Below the pieces are notes generated by a model. That model had not been told where the DNA came from. It saw only the letters and a program-made list of their open reading frames with translations, and made no database searches. Below are positions 11,873 to 20,087 of a DNA stretch of 64,000 nt, one piece after another. A program made the position numbers and the translations under genes. The stretch is from Streptomyces spinosisporus (lineage in GTDB: Bacteria; Actinomycetota; Actinomycetes; Streptomycetales; Streptomycetaceae), in assembly GCF_022698145.1 (NCBI RefSeq), contig NZ_JALDAX010000013.1, forward strand, positions 62,001 to 126,000. Direction: 5' to 3'. The first letter of the stretch is position 1. Each line of letters begins with the position of its first letter.

Positions 11873-13224
11873 CCTCCGTGTCCTCCGTCCCCCGGCTGGT
11901 CATCGCCGCGCCCTCCTCGGGCAGCGGCAAGACCACCGTCGCCACGGGGCTGATGGCCGCGTTCGCCGCGCGGGGGCTCGCCGTGTCCCCGCACAAGGTC
12001 GGGCCGGACTACATCGACCCCGGGTACCACGCGCTCGCCACCGGGCGGGTGGGGCGGAACCTCGACGCGTATCTGTGCGGGCCCGAGTTGATCGGGCCGC
12101 TGTTCGCGCACGGTGCGCGCGGGTGCGACGTCGCGGTCGTCGAGGGTGTGATGGGGATGTTCGACGGGGCGGCGGGGGAAGGCGAGTTGGCGTCCACCGC
12201 GCATGTCGCCAAGCTGCTGCGGGCGCCCGTCGTGCTCGTCGTGGACGCCTCGTCGCAGTCGCGGACGGTGGCGGCGCTCGTCCACGGGTTCGCCTCCTTC
12301 GACCCGGAGGTGCGGGTTGCGGGCGTCCTCCTGAACAAGGTGGCCTCGGACCGGCACGAGGAGTTGCTGCGCGACGCCCTGGACCAGGCGGGGGTCCCGG
12401 TCCTCGGCGTACTGCGACGCGCCCCTCAAGTGGACACGCCTTCACGGCACTTGGGGCTGGTGCCGGTCGCCGAGCGGCAGTCGGCCGCGGTGGAGGCCGT
12501 GGCGGCGATGGCGGCCCAGGTCGAGCGGGGGTGCGACCTCGACGCGCTGATGGGGCTGGCTCGGGGTGCGGGTGCGCTGCCGTTCGGCGAGTGGGAACCT
12601 CCCACGGTCACCGTCGAGCGGCGTGCGGTGGTGGCCGTGGCCGGCGGGAGCGCGTTCACGTTCTCCTACGCCGAGCACGCCGAGCTGCTGACGGCGGCCG
12701 GTGCCGAGGTGGTCCCCTTCGATCCCCTGCGCGACGAGCAACTGCCCGACGGAACAAGCGGGTTGGTCATCGGCGGCGGTTTCCCCGAGGTGTACGCCGC
12801 CGAGCTGTCCGCCAACGAACCCCTGCGCAAGGCCGTCACCGCCCTCGCGGAGAGCGGCGCTCCCGTCGCCGCCGAGTGTGCCGGACTGCTGTATCTGTGC
12901 CGGGAGCTGGACGGGAAGCCGATGTGCGGGGTGATCGACGCGGCGGCGCGGATGAGCGAGCGGCTCACGCTCGGGTACCGGGACGCCGTCGCCGTCGGTG
13001 ACAGCGTGCTGGCGCCCCCCGGGACCCGGATGCGGGGCCACGAGTTCCACCGCACGGTCGTCGAGCCGGCGGCCGGGGCGGCTCCCGCCTGGGGTGTGCG
13101 CGCCCCTGAGCGGCGCGTCGAAGGTTTCGTACAGCGAGGTGTGCACGCGAGTTATCTGCACACGCACTGGGCGTCCGAGCCCGGTGTGGCCCGTCGGTTC
13201 GTGGAGAGGTGCCGGACGTCATGA
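11869..13224 (+). CDS. cobB: Cobyrinic/hydrogenobyrinic acid a,c-diamide synthase CobB/CbiA
   Basis: This 451-residue glutamine-dependent enzyme amidates the a and c acetate side chains. The N-terminal P-loop SGSGKTTVATGLMAAF lies at about residues 16-31, followed by KVGPDYIDPGYH, a strong CobB/CbiA signature. The C-terminal glutamine amidotransferase domain has AAECAGLLYLCREL with the catalytic Cys and a terminal SYLHTHW histidine motif. I chose the GTG at 11869 for its GTGA overlap with the cobO stop; GTG 11866 is one codon earlier. The gene ends ATGA into cobI. Confidence 0.95.
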   Translation: MTSVSSVPRLVIAAPSSGSGKTTVATGLMAAFAARGLAVSPHKVGPDYIDPGYHALATGRVGRNLDAYLCGPELIGPLFAHGARGCDVAVVEGVMGMFDGAAGEGELASTAHVAKLLRAPVVLVVDASSQSRTVAALVHGFASFDPEVRVAGVLLNKVASDRHEELLRDALDQAGVPVLGVLRRAPQVDTPSRHLGLVPVAERQSAAVEAVAAMAAQVERGCDLDALMGLARGAGALPFGEWEPPTVTVERRAVVAVAGGSAFTFSYAEHAELLTAAGAEVVPFDPLRDEQLPDGTSGLVIGGGFPEVYAAELSANEPLRKAVTALAESGAPVAAECAGLLYLCRELDGKPMCGVIDAAARMSERLTLGYRDAVAVGDSVLAPPGTRMRGHEFHRTVVEPAAGAAPAWGVRAPERRVEGFVQRGVHASYLHTHWASEPGVARRFVERCRTS

Positions 13225-13958
13225 GCGCTCAGAGCAAGCTGATCGGCGTCGGGGTGGGGCCCGGGGACCCGGAGCTGGTGACCGTCAAAGGGGTCAACGC
13301 CCTGCGGGCCGCCGAGGTCGTCGTCGTGCCGGTGATGGACAGCGGGGAGCGGGGGCGGGCCGAGGCCACCGTGCTGCACTACGTGCCCGAAGAGAAGGTC
13401 GTTCGGGTCGTGTTCGCGCTGAACGAGCGGAGCGACCGGGCGCGGCGCGAGGCCGCGTGGGACGCGGCCGGGGCGCGGGTGGCGCGGCTGCTGCGGGAGC
13501 GCGGCACGGTCGCGTTCGCCACCATCGGCGACCCCAACGTGTACTCGACGTTCACCTATCTCGCGCAGACGATCGCCGAGCTGGTGCCCGGCACCGTCGT
13601 CGAGACCGTGCCCGGGATCACGGCCATGCAGGATCTCGCGGCGCGGTCGGGTGCCGTGCTCACCGAGGGGACCGAACCGCTCACCCTGGTGCCGGTGACC
13701 GCCGGGTCCGCCGTGCTCAAGGACGCCCTGGCCGGGCCCGGCACCGTCGTCGCCTACAAGTTCGGCCGGCAGGCGGGCGAGGTCGCCGAGGCGCTGCGCG
13801 AGACCGGGCGGATCGACGGCGCCGTGTGGGGCTCGGCGCTCGGCCTGGAGACGGAGTCGATCCGGCCGGCCGCGGAGCTGGACGGGGCCCCGCTGCCGTA
13901 CCTGTCCACGCTCATCGCGCCCGCGCGGCGCGAGGGCGGGCGGGGCGGCAAGTTGTGA
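13221..13958 (+). CDS. cobI: Precorrin-2 C20-methyltransferase CobI
   Basis: This 245-residue SAM-dependent tetrapyrrole methylase makes precorrin-3A. The glycine-rich GVGVGPGDPELVTVKG near the N-terminus, FATIGDPNVYSTFTYL at about residue 103, and VPGITAMQDLAAR at about 134 are the canonical SUMT-fold motifs, and YSTF is characteristic of the C20 enzyme. The ATG at 13221 overlaps the cobB stop; an ATG four codons upstream (13209) is less likely. It is the last gene of the first cob block and is followed by a convergent transporter gene. Confidence 0.93.
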   Translation: MSAQSKLIGVGVGPGDPELVTVKGVNALRAAEVVVVPVMDSGERGRAEATVLHYVPEEKVVRVVFALNERSDRARREAAWDAAGARVARLLRERGTVAFATIGDPNVYSTFTYLAQTIAELVPGTVVETVPGITAMQDLAARSGAVLTEGTEPLTLVPVTAGSAVLKDALAGPGTVVAYKFGRQAGEVAEALRETGRIDGAVWGSALGLETESIRPAAELDGAPLPYLSTLIAPARREGGRGGKL

Positions 13959-13999
13959 CGCCCCGTACAGGGCACGCACGGCGAGGGGCCGCGGGCGCC

Positions 14000-14728
14000 T
14001 CAGCCGGCGAGGCCCACCACCAGCCAGATGAACAGCACGCCCGCGATCGTGCACAGCAGGGTCGAGCGGGCGGGGTGCTCGTGGTGCGCCTCGGGCAGGA
14101 TCTCGGCCGCGGCGAGGTAGAGCAGTACGCCGCCGAAGAGGCCGAGATAGCCGCCGAGCAGGCCCTCGGGGATGGAGACGAAGGCGGTCGAGGCGGCGCC
14201 CACGACCGGTGCCGCCGCGTCCGCGAACAGCATGGTCAGCGCCCTGCGCCGGGCGTTCCCGTACAGGCTCGTGATCGTGTACGTGTTGAAGCCGTCCGCG
14301 AAGTCGTGGGCGACGACCGCCAGTGCGACCGCCGCGCCCATGCCGCCGCCGACCTGGAAGGCCGCGCCGATCGCCACACCGTCCATCGCGCTGTGGCCGA
14401 CCATCGCCGCGGCGGCCGTGAGGCCCACCTCGGGCGCCCGGCCGTTGCTCTCCTCGCCGCCGTGCGAGGCCTGCCGGGCGGCCAGCAGACGTTCCACCAG
14501 GTGGGCCAGGAGGAAGCCGGCCACGAACAGCAGCAGGGCCGCCGGCACGCCGAAGACCTCGCCGCCGGCCGCCTGGAGCGCCTCCGGGAGCAGGTCCAGG
14601 CCGACGACGCCCAGCATCAGCCCGCCGGCCAGGCCCAGGACCAGATGGCGGCGGTCGGTCACACGCTGTGCCGTCCAGCCGCCGGCCAGCGTCATCAGGA
14701 ACGCGCCGAGCGCGACGAAGACCGCCAT
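14000..14728 (-). CDS. ZIP-family metal transporter
   Basis: This 242-residue polytopic membrane protein has about eight hydrophobic helices. Two metal-binding helices contain VGHSAMDGVAIG (about residue 111) and VAHDFADGFNTY (about 139), and PEAHHEHP follows near residue 214. The HS/HD...D/G pattern is the ZIP (ZupT/GufA) signature. It probably imports a divalent metal such as Zn2+ or Co2+. It lies antisense between cobI and cobM, splitting the cob genes into two blocks, so cobalt supply is an attractive but unproven role. Its start is about 95 bp from the divergent cobM start, leaving room for a shared control region. Confidence 0.88.
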   Translation of the reverse strand: MAVFVALGAFLMTLAGGWTAQRVTDRRHLVLGLAGGLMLGVVGLDLLPEALQAAGGEVFGVPAALLLFVAGFLLAHLVERLLAARQASHGGEESNGRAPEVGLTAAAAMVGHSAMDGVAIGAAFQVGGGMGAAVALAVVAHDFADGFNTYTITSLYGNARRRALTMLFADAAAPVVGAASTAFVSIPEGLLGGYLGLFGGVLLYLAAAEILPEAHHEHPARSTLLCTIAGVLFIWLVVGLAG

Positions 14729-14823
14729 GGGGCCTTGTTATCCGATCAACAGCCGTTCGCGCACATCGGGCGGGCGTACCGGCACCACCCGTAACACCTT
14801 TTGTCCAGAGAGGACCGATTTTC

Positions 14824-15642
14824 ATGGCCGATGCCCCCACCGGCAAGGTGACCTTCGTCGGTGCCGGCCCCGGCGCCGCCGACCTGCTGACGTTCCGTGC
14901 CGCGCGTGCCATCGCCGAGGCCGACGTGGTGATCTGGGCGGCGAGCCTGGTGCAGGCGGAGGTCCTCGATCATGCGCGCGAGGGTGCGGAGATCCTCGAC
15001 TCGGCGACGATGTCGCTGGAGGAGGTGGTCGCCGTCTACGAGCGGGCCCGCGCCGAGGGTCTGCGGGTGGCCCGGGTGCACTCCGGCGATCCCGCCCTGT
15101 GGGGCGGCACGCAGGAGCAGCTCGACCGGTGTGCGCGGCTCGGGGTGGAGACGGAGGTCGTGCCCGGTGTCTCCGCCTTCTCGGCCGTCGCCGCCCTCGT
15201 GCAGCGCGAGCTGACCATCCCGGAGCTGGCGCAGTCGGTCGTGCTCACCCGGCTCGGCGGCGGCAAGACGCCGATGCCGCCCGGGGAGGAGGTGCGGGAG
15301 TTCGCCCGGCACGGCACCACCATGGCGATCTTCCTGTCGGCCGCCCGCAGCGGGCAGCTGGTGCGGGAGCTGCTGGAGGGCGGCTATCCGACGTCCACGC
15401 CGGTCGTCGTCGCGTACCAGGCGACCTGGCCGGAGGAGCTGGTGGTGCGGTGCACGGTCGGGACGCTGGAGGAGACGGTCAAGGCGCACAAGCTCTGGAA
15501 GCACACCCTCTTCCTGGTCGGCCCGGCGCTCGACGCCGAGGGGACCCGCTCGCACCTGTACCACCCGGGCCACTTCCACGGCCACCGCAAGGCGGACCCC
15601 GAGGCCCGGCGGGCCCTGCGCGAGCGGGGGGCGAGTACGTGA
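14824..15642 (+). CDS. cobM: Precorrin-4 C11-methyltransferase CobM/CbiF
   Basis: This 272-residue tetrapyrrole methylase has KVTFVGAGPGAADLLTFRAA at the N-terminus, VIWAASLV, VARVHSGDPALWGGTQEQ at about residue 80 and VPGVSAFSAVAALVQREL at about 113, all typical of CobM/CbiF. The C-terminal KHTLFLVGPAL segment also fits. I placed the start at ATG 14824 behind AGAGAGGACC; codons upstream to 14668 are antisense to the ZIP gene. It begins the second cob block, and its TGA overlaps the GTG of cobL. Confidence 0.94.
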   Translation: MADAPTGKVTFVGAGPGAADLLTFRAARAIAEADVVIWAASLVQAEVLDHAREGAEILDSATMSLEEVVAVYERARAEGLRVARVHSGDPALWGGTQEQLDRCARLGVETEVVPGVSAFSAVAALVQRELTIPELAQSVVLTRLGGGKTPMPPGEEVREFARHGTTMAIFLSAARSGQLVRELLEGGYPTSTPVVVAYQATWPEELVVRCTVGTLEETVKAHKLWKHTLFLVGPALDAEGTRSHLYHPGHFHGHRKADPEARRALRERGAST

Positions 15643-16877
15643 TCACGGTCCTCGGCACGGGGACGGGCGCGCCGGTCCCGCTCGACGCCCTGGCGCAGGC
15701 CGAGCTCGTCGTGGGCGGGCGCCGGCATCTGGACGCCGTACGGCTGCCCGCGGCCGCCGAGCGGATCGTGCTCGGGCCGCTGGCGCCCGCCCTGGACGCC
15801 ATCGGGGAGTACGTCGCCAAGGAGCGGCGGGTGGTCGTGCTGGCCTCCGGTGACCCGGGGTTTTTCGGGATCGTGCGGGCGCTGGCCGAACGCTTCGGTG
15901 CGCGGCGCCTCGACGTACGGCCCGGTGTCCCCTCCGTCGCCGCCGCGTTCGCCCAGCTGGGGCTGAGCTGGGACGACGCGGTCGTGGTCAGCGCCCACGG
16001 CCGGGATCCGCGCACGGCCGTCAATGTGTGCCGAGCGCATCCGAAGGCCGCGGTGCTCACGGGGCCGGGCGCCGGTCCGGCGGAGCTGGGCGCCGCGCTC
16101 GCCCGCACCGCGCCCGGGCGGGTCCTCGTCGTCGCCTCCGCGCTGGGCTCCGGGCAGGAGCGCCTGGAGCGGGTCTCCCCGGCCGAGGCGGCGGGCCGCG
16201 ACTGGGGTACGGCGGTGAATGTCGTCCTGTGCCTGGACGAGGCGCGGATGCCGGACGGTGCGCGCACGCTCGCGGGTCCCGTCCGGCCCGCCGGATGGGC
16301 GCTGGACGAGGCCGACTTCGCACACCGCGACTCGATGATCACCAAGTTCGAGGTACGGGCCCTGGCGCTGGCCCGGCTCGGACCGCGCCCCGGCGACCTG
16401 GTCTGGGACGTCGGCTCCGGCTCGGGCTCCGTGGCCGTGGAGTGTGCACGGCTGGGCGCCGCCGTCAGCGCGGTCGAGAAGGCCGCCGACGGGGTGCAGC
16501 GGATCCACGCCAACGCCGGGGCGCACGGCGTCGACGTGCATGTGGTGCACGGCGAGGCACCCGCCGCGCTGTACGGGCTCGACGAGCCCGACGCGGTGTT
16601 CGTCGGGGGCGGCGGGCGCGAACTGCCCGGGATCGTCGGCGCGTGCGCCCGGCGGGCCCGGCGCACGGTCGTGGTCGCCCTGGCGGCCCTGGACCGGGTG
16701 CCCGCGGTGCGTACGGCGCTCACCGGCGCCGGGTTCGACTGCGACGGGGTGCTGCTGCAGTCGTCCCGGCTCGCGCCGCTGCCCGGGGACGTGACCCGGC
16801 TGGCGGCGGCCAATCCGGTTTTCCTGCTGTGGGGCGCACGGCTCCACGCCTTCGCTGACAAGGGAGTTGCTCTGTGA
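15639..16877 (+). CDS. cobL: Precorrin-6Y C5,15-methyltransferase (decarboxylating) CobL
   Basis: This 412-residue two-domain enzyme methylates C5 and C15 and decarboxylates the ring C acetate side chain. The N-terminal CbiE-like domain has VLGTGTGAPVPLDAL, VVLASGDPGFFGIVRALAER and VVSAHGRDPR. The C-terminal CbiT-like methyltransferase, from about residue 225, begins with HRDSMITKFEVRALALARL and has the SAM motif VWDVGSGSGSVAVECARL. The fused CbiE-CbiT layout is the aerobic CobL form. The GTG start at 15639 overlaps the cobM stop, and the gene ends GTGA into the cobJ fusion. Confidence 0.94.
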   Translation: MITVLGTGTGAPVPLDALAQAELVVGGRRHLDAVRLPAAAERIVLGPLAPALDAIGEYVAKERRVVVLASGDPGFFGIVRALAERFGARRLDVRPGVPSVAAAFAQLGLSWDDAVVVSAHGRDPRTAVNVCRAHPKAAVLTGPGAGPAELGAALARTAPGRVLVVASALGSGQERLERVSPAEAAGRDWGTAVNVVLCLDEARMPDGARTLAGPVRPAGWALDEADFAHRDSMITKFEVRALALARLGPRPGDLVWDVGSGSGSVAVECARLGAAVSAVEKAADGVQRIHANAGAHGVDVHVVHGEAPAALYGLDEPDAVFVGGGGRELPGIVGACARRARRTVVVALAALDRVPAVRTALTGAGFDCDGVLLQSSRLAPLPGDVTRLAAANPVFLLWGARLHAFADKGVAL

Positions 16878-18565
16878 TCGGCCTCATTTCCGCCACCGCG
16901 GCGGGGGCGGCGGCGCGCGACCGGCTGGCCGCGGCGTGGCCGGACCGCACGCGCGTGTACGAGGGTCCCGTGGGGGGCGCCGTGCGGGCGGCGTTCGCGG
17001 AGTGCGAGCAGCTGGTGTGCTTCCTGGCGACCGGTGCGGTCGTACGGCTCGTGGCGCCGCTGCTGGCCGACAAGGCGTCCGACCCGGGTGTGGTGTGCGT
17101 CGACGAGGGCGGGCGGTTCGCCGTGTCGCTGGTCGGCGGGCACGGCGGCGGCGCCAACGAACTCGCCGTGGAGGTGGGCGAGTTGCTGGGCGCCGAGCCC
17201 GTGGTGACCACCGCGACGGACGCCGTGGGCCTCGCCGGTCTGGACACGCTGGGCCTGCCCGTGGAGGGCGACGTCGCCGGTGTGACCCGGGCCCTACTGG
17301 ACGGGGAGCCGATCGCGCTGGACGCCGAGGTGCCGTGGCCGCTGCCGCCACTGCCGTTCGCCGCGCACGGCACGCACACCGTCCGGCTGACCGACCGGGC
17401 CGATCTGGCGGCGGGCGGCGAGGTGCTGCTGCGCCCGCCGTCCCTCGTCGTCGGTGTCGGCGCCTCCCGGGGCGTTCCGGCCGACGAGGTGCTGGAGCTC
17501 GTCGAGGCCGCCCTGCGGGACGCGGGTCTGTCCCCCCGCAGCGTCGCCGCCCTCGCCACCATGGACGCCAAGCGCGACGAGCCCGGCATCGTGGAGGCGG
17601 CGGCGCGGCTCGGGGTGCCCGTACTGACGTACCCGGCCGAGGAGTTGGCGGAAATCGAGGTGCCCAACCCCTCCGGCGCCCCGCTCGCCGCCGTGGGCAC
17701 TCCGTCGGTCGCCGAGGCCGCCGCGCTCGCCCGCGGCGGTGAACTCCTCGTCCCCAAGCGGAAGTCGGCGCGCGCGGACGGACATGCCTCGATGGCGACC
17801 TGTGCCGTCGTACGGCGTCCGGCGCGCGGGCGGCTCGCGGTGGTCGGGCTCGGGCCCGGCGCCCGAGATCTGCTCACTCCGCGTGCCAGGGCCGAACTGC
17901 GGCGCGCCTCCGTGCTCGTGGGGCTCGACCAGTACGTCGACCAGATCCGCGATCTGCTGCGGCCCGGCACCCGGATCCTCGCGTCGGGGCTCGGCGCCGA
18001 GGAGGAGCGGGCGCGGACCGCGGTGGCCGAGGCCCGCCGCGGACAGGCCGTCGCGCTGATCGGCAGCGGGGACGCCGGCGTGTACGCCATGGCCTCCCCC
18101 GCGCTCGCCGAGGCCTCCGACGACATCGACGTGATCGGGGTGCCCGGCGTCACCGCCGCGCTCGCGGCCGGGGCGATCCTGGGCGCGCCGCTCGGCCACG
18201 ACCATGTCTCCATCAGCCTCTCCGACCTGCACACGCCGTGGGAGGTCATCGAGCGGCGGGTGCGGGCGGCGGCCGAGGCGGACCTCGTGGTCACCTTCTA
18301 CAACCCGCGCTCCCGGGGCCGGGACTGGCAGCTGCCGAAGGCGCTCGCAATCCTTGCCGAGCACCGGGAGCCGACGACGCCCGTGGGTGTCGTGCGCAAT
18401 GCCTCGCGGCCCGACGAGTCGAGCCGGGTGACGACGCTGGCCGCGCTGGACCCGGCGACCGTCGACATGATGACGGTCGTGACCGTCGGCAACACGGCGA
18501 CGCGTGAGATCGCGGGGCGCATGGTGACTCCGCGCGGCTACCGCTGGCAGGAGGGCACCCGGTGA
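16874..18565 (+). CDS. cobJ: CbiG-CobJ fusion: cobalt-precorrin-5A hydrolase-like domain plus precorrin-3B C17-methyltransferase
   Basis: This is a 563-residue fusion. Residues ~1-310 match CbiG: the N-terminal CFLATGAVVRLVAPLLADK and SLVGGHGGGANELA motifs, then CbiG_C with VVGVGASRGVPADEV, LATMDAKRDEPGIVEAA and TPSVAEAAAL. Residues ~318-563 are the CobJ/CbiH methylase, with LAVVGLGPGARDLLTPRA, IGSGDAGVYAMASPAL, VPGVTAALAAGAILGAPLGH and VTFYNPRSRGRDWQL. CbiG acts in the cobalt-early pathway, whereas CobJ is named for the oxygen-dependent route. Such fusions occur in Streptomyces and mycobacteria. GTG start and stop both overlap neighbours by 4 bp. Confidence 0.93.
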   Translation: MIGLISATAAGAAARDRLAAAWPDRTRVYEGPVGGAVRAAFAECEQLVCFLATGAVVRLVAPLLADKASDPGVVCVDEGGRFAVSLVGGHGGGANELAVEVGELLGAEPVVTTATDAVGLAGLDTLGLPVEGDVAGVTRALLDGEPIALDAEVPWPLPPLPFAAHGTHTVRLTDRADLAAGGEVLLRPPSLVVGVGASRGVPADEVLELVEAALRDAGLSPRSVAALATMDAKRDEPGIVEAAARLGVPVLTYPAEELAEIEVPNPSGAPLAAVGTPSVAEAAALARGGELLVPKRKSARADGHASMATCAVVRRPARGRLAVVGLGPGARDLLTPRARAELRRASVLVGLDQYVDQIRDLLRPGTRILASGLGAEEERARTAVAEARRGQAVALIGSGDAGVYAMASPALAEASDDIDVIGVPGVTAALAAGAILGAPLGHDHVSISLSDLHTPWEVIERRVRAAAEADLVVTFYNPRSRGRDWQLPKALAILAEHREPTTPVGVVRNASRPDESSRVTTLAALDPATVDMMTVVTVGNTATREIAGRMVTPRGYRWQEGTR

Positions 18566-19152
18566 ACCGTGTGGTCCATCCGATCGAGGAGGAGTCGTAC
18601 CGGCGGCTGCGCGCCCGCCTGGACACCTCGCACTTCCCGCCGCTGACGCGCGCGGTGGTGGAGCGGGTGATCCACTCCGCCGCCGACCTCGCGTACGCGG
18701 ACGATCTCGTCATGGACGAGGGCGAGTTGGCGGCGGCGCACGCCGCGCTGCACGGCGGGGCGCCCGTGGTCGTCGACGTCGAGATGGTCGGCGCGGGCAT
18801 CACCCGGCGCGAGACCGTCTGCCGCCTCAGGGACGCCGTGGCCGGGCCGGGCCTGACCCGCTCCGCGCACGCGATACGGCTGGCCTTCGAGGAGGTCGGT
18901 CCGGGCGCCCTGTGGGTGATCGGCAACGCGCCGACCGCCCTGGAGGAGCTGCTCACCCTGGACGCCGACCCGGCGCTCGTCATCGGGCTGCCGGTCGGCT
19001 TCGTCGGCGCGGTCGAGTCCAAGGCGGCACTCCGCGCGAGCGGACTGCCCGCCGTCAGCAACGTGTCCGAGAAGGGCGGCTCTGCGGTCGCCGCCGCCGC
19101 GCTCAACGCCCTGCTGTACCACCCTGTTTCACACCCCGAGGAGTCATCGTGA
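18562..19152 (+). CDS. cobH: Precorrin-8X methylmutase CobH/CbiC
   Basis: This 196-residue enzyme moves the methyl group from C11 to C12 to give hydrogenobyrinate. It shows the family pattern: HPIEEESYRRLRARL at the start, VVERVIHSAADLAYADDL with the catalytic His at about residue 36, then DVEMVGAGI, IGNAPTALEELL, VGLPVGFVGAVESKAAL-like sequence and VSEKGGSAVAAAALNALLY. The GTG start at 18562 overlaps the cobJ stop, and the TGA overlaps the cbiX GTG. Confidence 0.95.
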   Translation: MNRVVHPIEEESYRRLRARLDTSHFPPLTRAVVERVIHSAADLAYADDLVMDEGELAAAHAALHGGAPVVVDVEMVGAGITRRETVCRLRDAVAGPGLTRSAHAIRLAFEEVGPGALWVIGNAPTALEELLTLDADPALVIGLPVGFVGAVESKAALRASGLPAVSNVSEKGGSAVAAAALNALLYHPVSHPEESS

Positions 19153-20087
19153 CCACCCCGCCGCCCGCCCTGCTCATCGCCGGTCACGGCACCCGCGACG
19201 ACGCCGGGGCCGAGGCGTTCCGCGCCTTCGTACGGCAGTTGGGAGAGCGCCACCCCCACCTGCCCGTCGCCGGCGGCTTCATCGAGCTGTCCCCGCCGCC
19301 GCTGGGCGACGCGGTCGCCGAACTGGTGGAGCGGGGGGTGCGGCGGTTCGCCGCCGTGCCGCTGATGCTGGTGTCCGCCGGGCACGCCAAGGGCGACATC
19401 CCGGCGGCGCTGTCCCGCGAGAAGGAACGGCACCAGGGGATCTCGTACACCTACGGGCGTCCGCTGGGCCCGCACCCCTCGCTGCTGTCGGTCCTGGAGC
19501 GGCGCCTGGACGAGGCGCTCGGTGGCACCGCCCGCACCCCCGAGGAGCGTGCCGAGGTGACCGTGCTGCTGGTCGGCCGGGGCTCCACGGACCCCGACGC
19601 CAACGCCGAGGTGCACAAGGCGGCGCGGCTGCTGTGGGAGGGGCGCGGATACGCGGGTGTGGAGACGGCGTTCGTGTCGCTGGCGGCGCCTGACGTGCCG
19701 AGCGGCCTGGACCGGTGCGCGAAGCTGGGCGCGCGGCGGGTCGTCGTGCTGCCGTACTTCCTGTTCACCGGCGTCCTGCCGGACCGGGTGCGCCGGCAGA
19801 CCGAGGAGTGGGCGGCCGCGCACCCGCAGGTCGAGGTGCGTTCCGCCGAAGTCATCGGTCCCGAGCCGGAGTTGCTGGATCTGGTGATGGAGCGCTACGA
19901 GGAGGCCGTGCGGGGCGATCTGCGGATGAACTGCGACTCGTGCGTGTACCGCATCGCGTTGCCGGGCTTCGAGGACAAGGTCGGTCTGCCGCAGCAGCCG
20001 CACTTCCATCCCGACGACGACGGCCACCATCACCACGGGGGCCATCACGGCGGGCATCATCACGACGGGCACGCCCATGCACACTGA
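19149..20087 (+). CDS. cbiX: CbiX-type sirohydrochlorin chelatase with His-rich tail
   Basis: This 312-residue protein has tandem CbiX halves. LLIAGHGTRDDAGAEAF supplies the metal-ligand His at about residue 12, and PLMLVSAGHAKGDIPAAL the second at about residue 79. The second half contains VLLVGRGSTDPDANAEVHK. Near the C-terminus MNCDSCVYRIALPGFEDKVG has a CxxC pair, followed by a tail with about 16 His in the last 32 residues. CbiX inserts Co2+ into sirohydrochlorin in the early-insertion route; the His tail may store or deliver metal. A siroheme ferrochelatase role is possible. It overlaps cobC by 11 bp. Confidence 0.9.
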   Translation: MTTPPPALLIAGHGTRDDAGAEAFRAFVRQLGERHPHLPVAGGFIELSPPPLGDAVAELVERGVRRFAAVPLMLVSAGHAKGDIPAALSREKERHQGISYTYGRPLGPHPSLLSVLERRLDEALGGTARTPEERAEVTVLLVGRGSTDPDANAEVHKAARLLWEGRGYAGVETAFVSLAAPDVPSGLDRCAKLGARRVVVLPYFLFTGVLPDRVRRQTEEWAAAHPQVEVRSAEVIGPEPELLDLVMERYEEAVRGDLRMNCDSCVYRIALPGFEDKVGLPQQPHFHPDDDGHHHHGGHHGGHHHDGHAHAH

